From Chalara sp. BL73 (Eukaryota > Ascomycota > Leotiomycetes > Helotiales), in NCBI GenBank assembly GCA_918026815.1, contig CAKJVC010000001.1, positions 186,001 through 250,000 on the forward strand: a stretch of DNA of 64,000 nucleotides. The letters are read 5' to 3'. The notes beneath the pieces were generated by a model. It was not told the DNA's origin and did not search any database. It worked only from the letters and a program-made list of their open reading frames with translations. The translations under genes and the position numbers were made by a program. This document shows positions 1 to 10,552 of the stretch, piece by piece (positions within the stretch are counted from its first letter, which is position 1; each line of letters begins with the position of its first letter).

Positions 1-463
1 TCATTGGTGGTTGTTTGTCGTATGAGCTGTGTATAGTTGCTGCGTGGTGGAGAACGTTACTATGGCAGTGTACTCTATACCCACCAGATCTTTTGATGAC
101 ATGTACGGAATATCAAGCTTTTTAGCACACGACTTTATATGGCTTGAGACCAAACCATTTACTTTATCCGTTCCGCTCCTTTGGAAACAAACATGCGAAG
201 CCGATTTTCTTTCTTTGCGTCTACAAATTTTGCATCAAATAAGCTCCACGACATCAGCGTAGTTGAAGGGGGGAAACAGAACAAAACAAACAAAATAAAC
301 ACCCCATGAAACACACCAGTTCCAATCTATGGATGCACTCCACTTGTGAAAGCCACGTGCAGACCCCTGCATGACACAACAACTCTAACGTCATCCATCT
401 TTGGAGCTCAAAACCTTAAACTTAATTCCAACCTTCCACCAGGAAGCTCCATCAACCTTCACA

Positions 464-1713
464 ATGTCCCTTTCAGGAGCTTTAAGGTCGAGTAGAGCTC
501 TACCTCGGCAATTGGCCCCCAAAAATGCGCCATTGATATACAGAAGATATAAATCAGGGCCATACGGATACACGCAAGCTAAAGCGCTCGTATACTCCAG
601 TCATGGCGAGCCAGAGGACATCCTTTCGTATGCGTCTTCCCCTTTTTTGCTCCCCAAGTTAGACATAGAGCTAATAGAGCAAATAGTCTACACACACATT
701 CCATATCTCCCTCGCTCCCACCAAAACACGTCCTTCTCCGCACCCTTGCTTCTCCCATAAACCCGGCAGACATTAACCAGCTCCAAGGCTCCTACCCCTC
801 CAAACCACCCTTCACCCCCCTCCTCGGGACCCCCCAGCCTTCCGCGGTCGGCGGCAACGAAGGTTGTTTCGAGGTCGTCTCCTCGTCTTCGTCCTCGCCT
901 TTGCAAAAAGGCCAATGGGTCATAACATCCGGCCCCAACCTCGGCACATGGCGCACCCACCTGCTGGTCAAAGAAGATGAGGTGGTAGCTGTAGACAAGG
1001 AAGGATTGACACCAGTGCAGGTGGGCACGGTCGGCGTGAATCCCTGCACCGCTTACAGGATGCTCAAGGATTTCGAAGGCGGCGTGACGGAGGGCGAGTG
1101 GTTCATCCAGAACGGTGCGAACTCCGGGGTAGGGAGGGCGGCGATACAGTTCGGGAGACTGTGGGGAGTCAAGTCGATTAATATTATCCGCGATCGTGAC
1201 GACGCAGCGGCGACGCAGAAGCTCAAAGATGAGCTGGTTGAGCTGGGTGCTACCAAGGTGGTTACTGAGTCGGAGCTTATGAATAGGGAGTTTGGGGATC
1301 AGGTTAAGGAGTGGACGAATGGTGGCAGGGAACACGTGAAGATTGGACTTAATTGTGTCGGCGGCAAACCTACCACTGCGTTGATACGCAACCTTTCTTC
1401 CGGAGGCCACCTTGTCACCTACGGCGGAATGTCTAAACAACCGGTCATGTTACCCACGGCTGCCTTGATCTTCAAGGACATCAGGTTTTCTGGGTTTTGG
1501 GTAAGTAGATGGGGTGATAAGCATAGAGGGGAGAGGAAGCGGACGGTGGATGAGATTCTGGATTTGGTCAGGAGAGGGGAATTCAAGGATACGCCAACAC
1601 AGGAACTAACTTGGAATTGGGACACGCAGGAGAATCTGTTGAAGGATGCGGTCAAGGGGACATTGAGCGGCTTTAGAGCTGGAAAGAGTGTTTTTGTTTT
1701 TGGTGACACGTAA
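464..1713 (+). CDS. ETR1: Mitochondrial trans-2-enoyl-[ACP]/CoA reductase (Etr1/MECR type)
   Basis: NADPH-dependent enoyl-thioester reductase, the last step of mitochondrial type II fatty acid synthesis, which supplies octanoate for lipoic acid. There are two exons, 464-627 and 687-1713, giving 396 residues. The 59-nt GT-AG intron restores the family stretch SLHTHSIS. The first 30 or so residues are basic and Ser/Ala-rich, as in a mitochondrial presequence. The motif SPINPADINQLQGSYPSKP matches the substrate-binding segment of the medium-chain reductase family, and GANSGVGRAAIQFGRLWG is the dinucleotide-binding loop. The C-terminal motif is SGFWVSRW. An ATG at 464 in a CACAATG context is the first that gives a presequence. 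An AATAAA polyadenylation-like signal lies at 1734-1739, just after the stop. Length matches the family. The exon join is an inference from frame and similarity. Confidence 0.93.
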
Positions 1714-2030
1714 TGTGATGTGTTGGACGAGGAAATAAAGACTGTATATACACCAGATGGGTAAAACGCGGTATCGTATATTTTTATCATCTAAAGACCA
1801 ACTTTAAGTTGATACAAGGGCCAGTATGTGTCATGCTTCAAATGAGCAAACTTTTCTGGAGTCCATTTGTTTCTATAGATGTTATACATATCCTACATGT
1901 AATAATACATACGCAAGACTCCTTGATCAATATTTAGAGCCCCATTCCAAAGGAGACCACCAATTGACAGGTTATAGCCCCGCCCATCTGCACAGCTTTG
2001 TCTTTTTTCAGAAACATCCATGATCTATTA

Positions 2031-2659
2031 TCAGAATCCAAACAGTCCTTTCGCCCACCTACGTACCGGTCGTAATACGAGCTGGCTCGTCGACTTTGTT
2101 TTCTTTTCATTCCACTCCGTCGTATTAGTAGCCTTAGAGTCCGTGACCGGCTCATTGCCCTCACTATCACGCTCCTGGCCCAGCGCCTCCCATTCATACA
2201 AAGTCCTATTCAAGTCCCTTTGTGCACCACGACGCTTGTGCTCCTCCGTGCTCCAACTAGACTTCCGAACCAATGGTCTATTATATTCGCGAGCTGCTCC
2301 AGTGGGGTATGTATCAGATAAATCCCGTTTGGATGTATACTTTGTGATGACGCTTGGGTCTATAATGCGTCTGATCGATAAATCTGATCCGTCCACGATT
2401 GTCTTGTCGGCAATCGGCAGACCAGGGGTCTCGAATGGAAGAGTTGTTTCCGTCATTGCTTCGTGGTTTACTAATGGACCGGCATGAACTTTTCTGACAA
2501 GACCTAGCTCATGTGATCTGATACGCAGAGTCTGAGTTTTCCTAACATTCCGAAACTTCGATTCCCTAGCATGGACACCCTGGGTTTTCCTATTCTTCAC
2601 ATGCTTGTATTTCTTGATCTTGAGAGGCTCGGAAATATCTGGTTCAAGACTACTTAGTG
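2031..2659 (-). CDS. Basic open reading frame downstream of GatA; possible C-terminal extension of GatA
   Basis: An open frame of about 209 codons begins just past the GatA stop (2666) and runs to a stop at 2031. It has no ATG near its 5' end, so as an independent gene it would need an upstream exon. A GTAAGT donor at 2700, inside the last GatA codons, joined to a CATAG acceptor ending at 2660 makes a 41-nt intron. That splice carries GatA in frame into this ORF, for 739 residues in total. The product would be rich in Lys/Arg/Glu, with KIKKYKHVKNRK near the start and a C-terminus ending RRWAKGLFGF, and I see no known domain. Alternatives are a separate downstream gene or chance. A 41-nt intron is at the short limit for these fungi. 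Confidence 0.5.
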
Positions 2660-2665
2660 CTATGC

Positions 2666-4343
2666 TCAAATCGACTTTGGACCATCTTCGAACCACTTAC
2701 TCATCTCATTTTTCTTCAACACGGCCTTAGTTAATCTAGCAATTTGCAAAAGGCGCGCATCATCCGAAAACTGAGCAAGTATTTGTATGCCAGCGAATGG
2801 TGGAGCGCCATTCGAAGAAGGGACTTGAGCCGGAATGCTAATAGCCGGAATGCCAGCCAGACTCGCGGGCACCGTGAAGACATCATTCATGTAGCTGTCC
2901 ACGGGGGATTGCTTTGAAATACTCTCGAGAGTAGGGGCCAGTGTTGGTGCTGTTGGACACAGAATAAAGTCCACCTGTGAAGGTCCCAGCTTGTCATCCA
3001 ATGTGATCGACTCATCCAGCTCGCTGAGATCAAATTGGTCCGGTGGGCGAAGGGGGTTAGGAATACGGAACACGCGGTCAAAGTCGCGCTGAACCAGTCG
3101 CCTGACTTTTTGAGCCTTTATAAAATAATTGTCAATGGCCGCTGAGCTCAACGTATATGAGCCAAGAAGAATACGCCTCTTAGTCTCATCACCAAAAAGC
3201 TGTCCTCTTGTTGCGGAATAAAGAACATCGCCAACACCATCGCTCTTAGAACTTCGAGTGCCATATCTGATCCCATCATATTTAGAGAGATTCGACGCTG
3301 CTTCCGCTGCGGCTATGACATAATAGGCCGACAGCGCATGCTTGGTATTTGGAAGAGAGACTGGAACAATAACGCAACCTTCGCGCTGCAGATTTTCTAA
3401 CACTGATTGCCAAACTCCTCGGACATCCGGGTCAAGCTCTAGGAGATTGTACTCAACAGGAACACCGATCTTGATAGGTTTATCTGGCATCCTGAGACTT
3501 GAGATCAGAGGGCGTATTGAACTGGTATTCACGGCGGCCTTTCGTCTTTGTTTCAGACGGCTTCGAGAAGCCTCCGTTAAAGAGGTTGGATCCTTAGGGT
3601 CATGGAAATATATACCAGGCAACTTCATGAGAAGATCCATCGAAGATGAAAGAATACCGACGGTATCAAGTGAATTTGCGTAAGGAATGACACCCCAGCG
3701 TGAAATCATGCCATACGAAGGCTTATAACCTATAATTCCAGTATAGGCAGCAGGTAGTCTAACAGAGCCACCAGTATCTGTACCCAAAGCAATATTACAT
3801 TCCCCACTCGCGACAGCTATAGCACTCCCACCAGAGCTTCCCCCAGCAGAGTACTGCTCGTATGGTGAAACGTTATGCACAGTGCCTAGGAAAGAGTTGG
3901 TTGAATGAGAGCCCATTCCAAATTCATCCATGTTGGTCTTTTTGAACACTTCAAAGCCACGCTTTTCCCGAAAGCGTTCTAGAACAGTGGCTTCAAATGG
4001 ACTCTTATAGCGTTGTAATATGCCTGATGCTGCTGTTGTGGAATATTCCTTCGTAACGATATTGTCTTTCACGCCAAGTCTTTTCCATTGAGGTATTGCG
4101 TCTGTCTTCTGTTAGGATATGTTTGTGCAATCCATCTACCAAGCAAATCGTACCATTTTGGGCGCCTCCCACTTTGAAATGAGCCTGCTCAGTCTGTATC
4201 TGGCCATCATCATTGGCAGAATCTGCTGTAGTTGGCTCAGTGTGTAGACATCTTATGGAGGAGTGTTTTTGGCAAGTCAATGTGGCTTCACAACTTTGGG
4301 AGACATGCTTAGCAGCACCTCGAAGCGCAGCTGGCCTGAGCAT
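2666..4343 (-). CDS. HER2: Mitochondrial glutamyl-tRNA(Gln) amidotransferase subunit A
   Basis: Amidase subunit of the GatFAB-type complex, which converts Glu-tRNA(Gln) to Gln-tRNA(Gln) in mitochondria by releasing ammonia from glutamine. Exons are 4343-4154 and 4101-2666, giving 541 residues if the stop at 2666 is used. The amidase-signature Ser-cis-Ser-Lys triad is present: Lys75 in VKDNIVT, the serines of SAGGSSGGSA at about 150-156, and the nucleophile Ser176 in GTDTGGSVRLPAA. The N-terminus is Ala/Arg/Ser-rich, as in a targeting peptide. The 52-nt intron has branch motif CTAAC followed at once by AG. The next AG, 8 nt later, is the one that keeps the frame. The gene may continue into the ORF at 2031-2659 through a second tiny intron. 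It is transcribed away from the phosphoesterase gene at 4722. Confidence 0.9.
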
Positions 4344-4721
4344 TGATGCGCGTCCATCAATTATGAAGGAATGGCGAATATGCTGCGAGAAAAAGAGTCA
4401 CTTATCTTTATGAATGTCTCCCAGAAATTGTGTAAGTTAATTGGAGATGCTTATATAATCCCTTATCTTATCGCTTGGCGTCCTCCCAGCCTTCACGTCA
4501 CCAGAGTTGTCAGCCTTGCATGGGACCTCATGTTTGGGTCATGAGTGTCAGGCACCACATTTTCTCTACTCATTCTATAGCTTTGCTGGCTCCTGATCCT
4601 CTTAGAAAGCTATTCTCAGTCAGTCTTCTCTGTTTACTACTTGCTCTTGTATTGTAACCCAAAAACGCCATCTTCAGCATAAAAGTACCCGTTAAATGCA
4701 ACTCCAAACACAGCCGTCATC
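4344..4721. promoter_or_regulatory. Shared intergenic region between divergent GatA and phosphoesterase genes
   Basis: A 378-bp stretch between the two start codons that must hold both promoters. I see no clear TATA box or long repeat in it, and no coding frame that continues either neighbour. Confidence 0.4.
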
Positions 4722-6607
4722 ATGAAATGCATCGGTCCTTCATACTTGGGCATAAGCCTATACATTTCATACGTACTTGCTGAACAGCCTTCAGCACCAC
4801 AGCCAGTTGCAGCCCCTATGCGACCGCTTCCATGGGCTCAGCTTAATTTCCTACAAACAACAGACACCCATGGTTGGCATGCGGGACACTTACAAGAGTG
4901 AGCAGGCAGAACCGCATATTATGACTAGTATCATTGACACTGTATAGACCACAGTACTCGGCAGACTGGGGAGATTATATTTCATTTGCGACTCGTATAC
5001 GCGAGCTGGCAGATGAACGAGATGTTGACGTTCTCCTTATTGATACAGGTGATCGCATAGAAGGAAACGGGCTCTACGATGCTTCAAATCCTAAGGGGAA
5101 ATACACCTATGACATTTTCCGGGAACAAGAAATCGACGTGATCACTCCTGGAAATCATGAGCTTTATCAGCGGGATGCGGCGGACCGAGAATATAACCAG
5201 ACTGTCCCGAACTTCAAGGGCAATTATATTGCCTCAAACCTTGACTATGTGCTTCCCGCAACTGGAGAAAGAGTACCCATGGCTCAAAGGTTTCGAAAAT
5301 TTACTACCAAAAATCAGAAAATAAAGGTCCTGGCATTTGGATTCTTATTTGATTTTTCAGGCAATGCAAATAATACGGTGGTCCAAAAAGTGGAAGACAC
5401 AATAAAGGAGAAGTGGTTTCAAGACGCTATCCGAGAGAAGGTTGACCTATTTGTGGTTGCTGGTCACGTAACGCTGCCTGGCACGGAATACAGGGCTCTG
5501 TTCAAAGCCATTAGGAGCCAAAATTGGAACACACCAATCCAATTCTTCGGAGGCCATAGCCACATTCGAGATTTCTATAAGTATGATTCGACAGCGTACG
5601 GCATTCAGAGTGGTCGGTACATGGAGACCATTGGATGGATGTCGATTGAAGGCATTAAGATCAAAAGCGAGATCAACCCAGAAGAATTGAAGACTCGAGC
5701 GAGTATGTCATTCCAGAGGCGATACATTGACAATAATTTGTTCGGCTATCATTATCATACTGGTCTAAACGAAACCACGTTTCCTACTGAACACGGCAAG
5801 AATGTATCTAAGTTCATCACCGAGGGAAGAAAGGCATTAAATCTTGACAATAGCTATGGCTGTGCACCTAAAGACCTTTGGCTCAACAGAGCGCCATATC
5901 CTAGCAATGACAGCATTCTCACATGGCTAGAATCGGAAGTCCTGCCAGACATCATTGTACATCCGGAACGAAAGGATATACCCACATTGGCGTTAACTAA
6001 CTCTGGAGCTTTGAGGTTTGACATCTTCAAAGGCGCTTTCACTATTGACACCACATACATCATATCGCCATTCGTCAGCGGATTTCAATATATAAAAGAC
6101 GTTCCATATAAATCCGCCAGTAACGTTTTAAAACTTATTAACAATGCTGGGCAAGTCCTACAACTTTCGAATTTAGAGCTGTCCCAACTAGCTCCTGCCG
6201 AGCAAATATCGATTCAGAATAACCGAATAGTATCCTCGGCTCCTCAGATCATGCATATTCCAGGGAACGCACAATCACCCTTGCTTCCAGTTTTCGATTC
6301 TCCAGGTCTGATTCCTGGCTACACTACCAAAGATGCTGGCGGCGACGACGGTGACGATACGCTCCACGAACCTATTTCCTTCTACCGCGTACCTAACGCC
6401 ATCCAGAGCGCGCTTTCAATTCCCACAGACAAAGATCCAGAAACTGTCGATCTAGTCTTCATTGATTTCATCCAGCCGTGGGTTTTAGCGGCGCTGGCTT
6501 ATTCAGGAAGTTTGTACAACACGAGCCAGGTGGAGAGCTATCGCCCAGAGACGTTCACGGCCCTCATGTCGGGATGGATCAAGAAAAATTGGGGCCAAGA
6601 CTGTTAG
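4722..6607 (+). CDS. Secreted calcineurin-like phosphoesterase / 5'-nucleotidase family protein
   Basis: Two exons, 4722-4897 and 4948-6607, give 611 residues. The N-terminus has a short hydrophobic stretch ending in ALA-like residues (about 1-21), consistent with a signal peptide. Metallophosphoesterase motifs appear in order: QTTDTHGWH (Asp48, His50), LLIDTGDRIEG (Asp94; Glu97 stands where many members have Asp), ITPGNHE (Asn128, His129), VVAGH and FFGGHSHIRD. This arrangement matches the UshA/5'-nucleotidase clan and resembles the yeast YHR202W group, which is thought to be vacuolar or secreted. The C-terminal half carries the nucleotidase-type domain, with ALTNSGALRFDIFKG. Substrate cannot be told from sequence. 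The intron (50 nt) ends TATAG and joins HLQE to PQYSADWG in frame. Confidence 0.9.
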
Positions 6608-7310
6608 ACTGAATGATGCTTGATATGCTGGATCTTACGGGAAGGCGTTGGACAATATTTGTTGATACCATTTAGCGCGTAGAGGTATTACATGGACCGT
6701 CGTAGCAGTAATTTAGATTTTACTACCTTATTGTAACAATTTATGAGCAAATCTATGTTTTCTTGATTAGTCTATCGCTATGCGGCAACCCCCTTCCCCC
6801 CTTTCCCCCTTTCCGTCTCGCTTAAGAATCGCAAGGAGACGACGTGCTTCATTTCTGGCCCTTCAATTCCGGCACATGAAAAGCTAAAAACCTTCCTTCC
6901 ACCGCACATCTAGCTGGGATGAAAGGAAACCAACGCTTGCAATATTCATGTACGCTATCAAGGGGGACCCAGGGGTCGAGACCCAGCGTTTGATCCATGA
7001 CGTCACGGGAGAACAGCCGCTGGGTTTAAGCATGGGGCCGGGACCATGATTAGTTGCGAGCTAACACGGGCAGCTGTGTTTGTTGTTTGACTTTGTTTGT
7101 TCCTGAACACACAATTCGCGTGGCAATACTATAAGGTAATTCTCAATGAATAGTCTTCCGCTGAATCCTTGTACATCATCGCCGTGTCATCTGCAACCAA
7201 AATAAATACCATAAACGCTACCGAGAATGGATTCTCCCCCTCCACTAGCTGGTGACCTGTCCTGGAGTTCATTATATAATCAACCCGAAAGGTGTGCATA
7301 ATCCACCGCC
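6608..7310. other. Intergenic region with a C-rich / G-quadruplex-type tract
   Basis: I see no gene in this stretch. At about 6787-6813 the plus strand has C5-TT-C6-TTT-C5-TTT-CC, so the minus strand has several runs of five or more G separated by two or three A. Such a sequence can form a G-quadruplex in vitro. Its role here is unknown. Confidence 0.45.
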
Positions 7311-7938
7311 CTAGGTCTCACAGTTCTCACAACCCTCGAAGCAGAACCGCTGATCCCTCAGGCCTTCGGCGGCCGTAAGCACAATCTCAGTTGGGGCATG
7401 CCTGGTGAAGGCCAGAAAGATGCCAGGCTCCCTCAGCTTGGCCAAGGCACCGGCCGCATGTCCAAAGAGTTCCTCGTTGCCCTCCTGATCCCCGGGCATC
7501 GATTCCAAGAAGCCGATAAGATCGTCTTCCGATAGGAGAACATAGTCCCACGAGCCGCTGGCGTTGGCGATGGCTTCGTGAATGGCGGTGGAAGATTTGA
7601 TTCTCGAGAGCAGAAATGAGGAAGCGTTGCGCGAGTTCGTAGCGGCCGAGCATTCCATTCAAGTAACTGCGAAATCCGGCACCAGACGTGAAGCTATCCG
7701 TGTTCGGGATCAAGCACATACGCGCTCATCCTGTTTGTGGCCTTTATGCTCCAGCTTCGGCCCTTGGTCGCCATCGTAGATCCACTAGGTTAACACGCCA
7801 AAGATATCTGGGGAAACATCATCGGGAACCGCCTTCCGCGCCTTGCCCTCCAAGAGCTCTCCGTTACAGCCGCTGCAAAGAAGGGTGACGCCCTGCAAAT
7901 GGCAGTCTCGCGGATGGCGAATTTGTGATATTGGCCAT
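7311..7938 (-). pseudogene. Decayed protein-coding gene, BTB-like in its first part
   Basis: Protein-like sequence continues through all three minus-strand frames with no usable splice sites between them. From about 7900 to 7715 one frame reads LLCSGCNGELLEGKARKAV and then DVSPDIFGVLT, a TAG, WIYDGDQGPKLEHKGHK and a TGA. The next frame supplies SFTSGAGFRSYLNGMLGRYEL. A third frame (7658-7311) reads SGSWDYVLLSEDDLIGFLES and ends CFEGCENCET at the stop. An ATG at 7938 is out of frame with the body. The pattern of a short Leu-rich segment, IFGVLT-x-WIYDG and a helical tail recalls fungal BTB/POZ proteins, but the match is weak. The TAG and TGA could each come from a C-to-T change. I see at least two frameshifts and two stops. 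Confidence 0.5.
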
Positions 7939-9104
7939 CGGAAGCTACTGCATCATAAGATTTCGCTTCTCAACTATATACTGACAGCTAACCTTGAGAG
8001 CCCTTAGCAGGCAAGTCACTTTCACCAGTTAGTGCTTCTGGGTCGTGCTTAGGGATGAGGATCGTAACTGCATCCGCGCTGATAGCGCGCCGGGCTAGTA
8101 TTGTCTTGAGTAGCGTCTCTCGAAGTTTATTTATGGGGTCTCCTTGCAAGCAGTCGAGACTCGTGGCGCATTTACGCTCGGCTGCTGTTTCTGACGTGGG
8201 GATGGCAGCGATTGCGTAGTGTTATCAGAATTCAAGGTTACGTTATTAGAAGTTTGAAGGTCGAAAGCTGAGATTCTAAAGATTGAAGCCTGAAAGACCG
8301 GGATAATCAAAGAGTCTCCAAGCTCAGGTGGTTTCTGTCAACCTATTGTAGCCTATTTAGGGCTCTCCTTAGTAGCTATACCTTCATTAAGGGCATCTAT
8401 ACAAAGATGCCAGTATCTTAAGTCTGCCCTTCGGGCAGCAGCACTGACTCACAGCAATAGAGATCGTCCCACCTCTAAACTCCCACCACCAAACCATAAC
8501 GCAAATCCTTTCCAGATATCTCTCTCTTAAACTTCTCTCCTTCCCTTCCCAGTCTTCGCCGTCCTCCGGGTATCAAGACCGTGGCCATAGATGAGCCATC
8601 AGCAACCACAAGCATCATCTTCAATCCTCAGCAAGACGCGTCGCTCCTCGCGTTGGAAACATGCGAAATAACGTACATGCTCTTGGTCCCGCCCCGATGC
8701 GTAGTTCGTGCTTGAGACATGATCACGCCATGGACTGCCGCGTGAATGAAACGTGCATAATACGCCATTACGCTTCAAAAGCATGGGGTTGAGGGCCATG
8801 CGGCCTGATATAGAGAGTACATGCTCAGGATGGTCCACTTCAGCGTTTCCTAATCGGGTAATAGCCTTTCATGATGCGCCAACGTCTCAACCATATAACA
8901 GCGTCTTTTGATTTCAGATGGTCCACTTTCTCTGCAAAAATACTTTATTAGATTTTGAACTAAAGGCCAATTTAGGATCACTTGTCTTTTGGGTAAGAGC
9001 GGCAGCCGATGTCATCTGATAATCGTCATTCAATTCTATATCTTCATATCTACATCTAACCAGCCTTCGACTCTTCCTTTTCCTTCTTCAGCTCCTAGAA
9101 GCCT
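7939..9104. other. Intergenic region with one weak minus-strand open frame (8599-8868)
   Basis: No convincing gene. A frame of about 90 codons on the minus strand (8868-8599) contains LSISGRMALNPMLLKRNG and ends DDACGC. Its first codon follows a stop, and it lacks a recognisable domain or splice partners. It may be another gene remnant like the one at 7311-7938. Confidence 0.25.
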
Positions 9105-10440
9105 CTATGCCAGCGGTGCAAATCCAAATCTTGGCACACTCGCGTCAAAGATGCCATAGTAAGCATTGAAGAACACATCTCCATAAATGTTCTGGCTTCC
9201 ACCACCCACACTCTGCAAGCTGCCAAAGCAAGTGGTCGAGTCAACAGCTGCGAAGTTTAACAAAGACCCTGGGATTGTGGCGTAGCTGCTTGTCCCGATT
9301 CTCACACTGAATGGCGGCAATGTTGCGCTGCATGGGAACACGTATCCGCCTTGCGTGCTATCATACTTAGCACCTGAAACTTTGGCATAGTACGCGTCGA
9401 CAGCAGCATCTCCGGTAAGAAGGAGGGTGGTTCCAGTATCGGCAATACCAGTGAATCCAGACATGCTGCCTACCGTGGAGCCAACTTTGTAGGAAGTGGA
9501 TGGGAACTCCCAGAAACCATTACCGGAAGAGACAGTGGCGTATACGGGAGTTCCTGTATATTTTGTAGTGTCAAGGTAGCCGAAATCGTAAGCTCCGCTA
9601 GCTTGGAATGGTAGGTAGGCGGCGAAGAGAGCGGAGTTAAGGCTAGACTTTGCGTTATCGAAGAAAGTCTTCGCTTGTGTGGGCTGAACGGTGTTGATAC
9701 TGCTGAATGCCAGCCCAAGGAGACCATCAGATTGGTCACTCACAAAGGTGGAGGACACTGTTTTGGCCAGCTCCACAACTTGTTTGGTTACCTGTATGCA
9801 TTAGTCAGATAAATGTCTAAAACCAGAATTCCGGATGATTTGAGAGAATTTAGACGTACAGTAGTTCCGCCGACCTTGACGACATCGGTTCCACAAACTC
9901 CACTAGCTCCAGATCCATCGGCATACGATATATCCCAGGTACATCCTGATATAGACTTGTAGGTTGTGCTCTTGGAGGAGGTGAAATAATCGTGTCCGGA
10001 GCGCGAAGATGATCCCAGGAGAGAGGAGAAGACCCAGAGATCAGCACTTCCGGTATCAAAATCCAGGTTTAACGTTTGTCCGGTAGTCCCAACAGAGACT
10101 GGCACGAGGTACTCAACACCATCAGCTGGTGTTGCCTATACAGTTGGAATTAGTATATTTTTCTTTGGTGGCCTGGCAATCGAGATGGAAGCCGTGGGGA
10201 ACGTACTACTGCTGAGCTGTCCTGGCGCTTCCCAAGAGCAGCCTTGAACGCATGAGGTAGTTCTTTGGTGGGCGTCAAGTTCCATTTCTTGTATGCCTTT
10301 AACAGTGCTGCTGTGCCGTTGCGCTTGTAATGAGGATTGTGGACTGCAGGGACACTGTAATGTGAATCCCCAAAGACAGTTGCAGCTGGCGCAGCTTGAG
10401 CAGCGATGGCCAAGGCGAGAACGATGGTTGCAGAAAGCAT
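9105..10440 (-). CDS. Secreted aspartic protease (pepsin A1 family, aspergillopepsin-like)
   Basis: Three exons, 10440-10207, 10135-9860 and 9791-9105, give a 398-residue prepropeptide. Residues 1-17 form a signal peptide (MLSATIVLALAIAAQAA). The propeptide runs to a dibasic Lys-Arg at 71-72, a Kex2-type cleavage site, so the mature enzyme would start near Gln73. The two catalytic motifs are present: DFDTGSADLW (Asp105) and IADTGTTLLL (Asp288). A flap-like tyrosine occurs in DISYADGSGASG. The C-terminal Cys pair (FPCSAT and TTCFGSL) matches the conserved disulfide of fungal pepsins. The enzyme should be secreted and active at acid pH. Both introns (71 and 68 nt) begin GTACGT and end TAG or CAG. 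A strong TATA box lies about 100 nt upstream. Confidence 0.95.
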
Positions 10441-10542
10441 GTTGGCAGGAATGCAAGTCGAGGATCAAGACCGGAGCGTACCACCTGGAAGATAGGGAAC
10501 AGAAGGGCTGGATGTTCCTTTCACAACGGGACATGCTGGCTG

Positions 10543-10552
10543 TTTTTATATA
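10543..10552 (-). promoter_or_regulatory. TATA box of the aspartic protease gene
   Basis: On the minus strand the sequence reads TATATAAAAA, 103 nt upstream of the protease ATG at 10440. This is a good consensus at a usual distance and fits a strongly induced secreted enzyme. The assignment rests on sequence and position only. Confidence 0.6.

Noticed and set aside
688..1440. 250-codon open frame on the minus strand
   Set aside because: It lies fully opposite the ETR1 exon, has no domain and is explained by GC-rich codon structure of the real gene.
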